DNA of 6,919 nt. Origin: Acetatifactor sp. (GTDB lineage Bacteria > Bacillota > Clostridia > Lachnospirales > Lachnospiraceae). Numbering within the stretch: the first letter of the stretch is position 1; each line of letters starts with the position of its first letter. Shown in pieces: positions 5,673 through 6,919 of the stretch. The stretch spans positions 1-6,919 of the forward strand of contig JAEDMI010000129.1 of the NCBI GenBank assembly GCA_016303085.1, written 5' to 3'. A program made the translations under genes and the position numbers. The notes beneath the pieces were generated by a model. It had not been told where the DNA came from and ran no database searches. It saw only the letters and a program-made list of their open reading frames with translations.

Positions 5673-6626
5673 TTATTTTACATGTTTTGATGATTTGTCA
5701 TTTCTCTTTAATTTCTTCAGGAACAAATGCAATTTTTTGTCAAAAAACAGTTTTAATGCATTCACCGTCAGCACAAAAGCAGTAATATGACCTGATACAT
5801 CTGCCTCTCCCTGCAGAATTGCCTGTGTGAAATCCGGAGTCACACTGACATATGGCCCAAGCTGTGGTGACAGCATGCCATAAATCCCCAACGCATAGCC
5901 CGTGGTGTCCGGTGAGCCTGTGCCAAAAAGGATATCTGCCCGTATATGCCTTGGCCGTATACTTTTCAACACCTTGCCCATCCGCAGTTTCACATGCTTC
6001 CAGAGTTCAGATGTCTCCTCTTCCTGAAGAAGTTCTGTATAATAAGATAAATTTTCCCAAATCTCTTTCATTTTATCATATATTCTTTGAATTGTGTACT
6101 TTATCTTATTGATTTTTCCAAAAACACCTGTATTCTCTTTGACAGTGCCTTCTTCCGTGTTTCCTTCTGCACCTTCATCCCGTGTCTCGTTCTCCTGCGG
6201 GACTTCGTCTATCGATGATACAGTCTCTTCTGATTCGGGGATTACGCTGCTTTCTTCAATGCCAGACTCCTGTGCTGCATTTTCTGCCTTTGCAGTATTT
6301 GTTCCGTCACTGTTTTCCGGCTCCTTTTTCCCCGATTTATTCTTTTCCGGCCTATTCTTCGTCTTTACACTCGAATCAAAAACCGTCTTCCACAAAAATT
6401 TTACAATTATGCTTCCCGGCTCCGGATAAGTATATCTGATCCGCACCAATCCAAAAAGCCAGTTTATCTTAGCCAGAAGTCGGGTCTCCTCCGGTGTCCT
6501 TTGCCCACGGATACGGTATGTAATCGGATAAAACAGAACCAGCACCAATATTACAAGCGACAAAGCAATTAATGCCAGAAGGATGATTCCGATGAATGAC
6601 AAAATACACAATATCACGTCCCACAT
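5673..6626 (-). CDS. DUF2953 membrane-anchored protein (YtfI-like)
   Basis: This is a 317-residue protein with one strong N-terminal membrane helix (about residues 4-34, VILCILSFIGIILLALIALS onward). A short basic domain follows (about 35-85, including KINWLFGLVRIRYTYPEPGS). Next is a low-complexity acidic linker rich in Glu, Ser, Asn and Thr at about 86-168. The C-terminal part carries the DUF2953 pattern IRADILFGTGSPDTTGYALG at 228-247 and GIYGMLSPQLGPYVSVTPDF. A second, weaker hydrophobic stretch lies near 280-295 and the tail is very basic. ATG 6626 is chosen because AAGGAG lies eight bases upstream; a longer frame adding 15 residues has no comparable support and lies within the upstream gene. 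The start overlaps that gene's end by 13 bases. Relatives sit next to gerW/ytfJ in spore formers (ytfI in Bacillus), so a linked sporulation role is inferred. The molecular function is unknown. Confidence 0.87.
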   Translation of the reverse strand: MWDVILCILSFIGIILLALIALSLVILVLVLFYPITYRIRGQRTPEETRLLAKINWLFGLVRIRYTYPEPGSIIVKFLWKTVFDSSVKTKNRPEKNKSGKKEPENSDGTNTAKAENAAQESGIEESSVIPESEETVSSIDEVPQENETRDEGAEGNTEEGTVKENTGVFGKINKIKYTIQRIYDKMKEIWENLSYYTELLQEEETSELWKHVKLRMGKVLKSIRPRHIRADILFGTGSPDTTGYALGIYGMLSPQLGPYVSVTPDFTQAILQGEADVSGHITAFVLTVNALKLFFDKKLHLFLKKLKRNDKSSKHVK

Positions 6627-6919
6627 AACAGATACTCCTTCAAGGCGCAGTCGCCTCTTTTTCTCAGGCACTCCTGCACTATTTGTTCCACCGTCTTTAA
6701 TGCTTCGTCATAGTTTCCTGCAATTCCCACCACATAGGGAGGATTTTTCTCATAATATTTTTGGGCAAGCTGCTTCGCGTCATATATATCCAGTTGATCC
6801 GAAGGATTTCCTGAAATTGTAATTACAAAAACACCGGAAAGCAGCGGCTTGTTTTCCAGCTTCTTTTTTATCTTATCCAGTTTTTTTTCGTTGATGCTCT
6901 CGCCCAGATACAAATTTCT
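6614..6919 (-). CDS. Conserved-looking hypothetical protein, N-terminus beyond the window
   Basis: The frame is open from the right edge to TGA at 6616-6614, giving 101 visible residues that begin RNLYLGESINEKK. A TTG at 6913 could serve as start, but it lacks a visible ribosome binding site and the frame continues to the edge. The true start is more likely a few codons further out. The visible part looks like a compact soluble alpha/beta protein: a basic helix (KKLDKIKKKLENK), a strand LSGVFVITISG, then a helix around YDAKQLAQKYY, a strand PYVVGIAGNYD, and a C-terminal helix TVEQIVQECLRK. There is no signal peptide or membrane segment. The last 13 bases overlap the DUF2953 start, so it is co-transcribed and probably translationally coupled with the DUF2953-gerW cluster. 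I do not recognise the family. The genomic position suggests, without proving, a role shared with its sporulation neighbours. Confidence 0.75.
   Translation of the reverse strand, partial: RNLYLGESINEKKLDKIKKKLENKPLLSGVFVITISGNPSDQLDIYDAKQLAQKYYEKNPPYVVGIAGNYDEALKTVEQIVQECLRKRGDCALKEYLLCGT
6635..6640 (-). promoter_or_regulatory. DUF2953 gene ribosome binding site inside the upstream gene
   Basis: AAGGAG at 6640-6635 lies eight bases before ATG 6626 and within the last codons of the upstream gene. It selects this start over the longer frame beginning at 6671 and implies coupled translation. Confidence 0.8.

Noticed and set aside
1..6919. CRISPR arrays, tRNA or rRNA genes, riboswitches, insertion sequences or large repeats
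   Set aside because: I saw no spaced direct repeats, cloverleaf signals, transposase motifs or long inverted repeats. Gaps between genes are short and explained by promoters and terminators.

Overview
The window looks like a chromosomal segment from a low-GC Gram-positive bacterium, most likely a spore-forming member of the Clostridia (Lachnospiraceae-like). The evidence is the gene order (L28 gene divergent from an Asp23/YloU gene, then a YloV/FakA gene, then recG), the strong AGGAGG-type ribosome binding sites, and a GerW/YtfJ sporulation protein beside a DUF2953 (YtfI-like) protein. This placement rests on protein style and synteny, not on a database search. I see no mobile element, CRISPR array, tRNA or rRNA.

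Left part (1-4021, all minus strand). Reading in the direction of transcription, an Asp23/Gls24-family gene (4021-3662) is followed by a fatty-acid-kinase-like gene, fakA/yloV (3648-1960), whose Shine-Dalgarno overlaps the asp23 stop codon. A hairpin with a U-rich tail lies in the gap before recG. recG starts at 1867 and runs off the left edge with about 622 codons visible, open throughout.

Centre (4022-4480). A 207-base intergenic region separates asp23 from rpmB and carries divergent promoters. The rpmB promoter is good (TTGCTT, 17-base spacer, extended TGn -10 TAATAT). The asp23 promoter is weaker. Long A and T runs lie between them. rpmB (4229-4414, plus strand) encodes a zinc-ribbon-type L28 and is the only plus-strand gene. 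It ends at a strong intrinsic terminator that also faces the end of the gene cluster arriving from the right.

Right part (4480-6919, all minus strand). A tightly packed probable operon enters from beyond the right edge: an unrecognised protein of about 100 residues (5' end cut by the window), a DUF2953 membrane-anchored protein, GerW/YtfJ, a 46-residue two-helix membrane miniprotein, and a coiled-coil protein ending in a J-domain-like HPD module. DUF2953 and GerW are a known pair in spore formers. The last two genes are the least characterised part of the window: the miniprotein stop overlaps the ribosome binding site of the J-domain gene, which suggests coupled translation. I find no clearly undescribed large system. 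The miniprotein/J-domain pair attached to gerW is the best candidate for follow-up.
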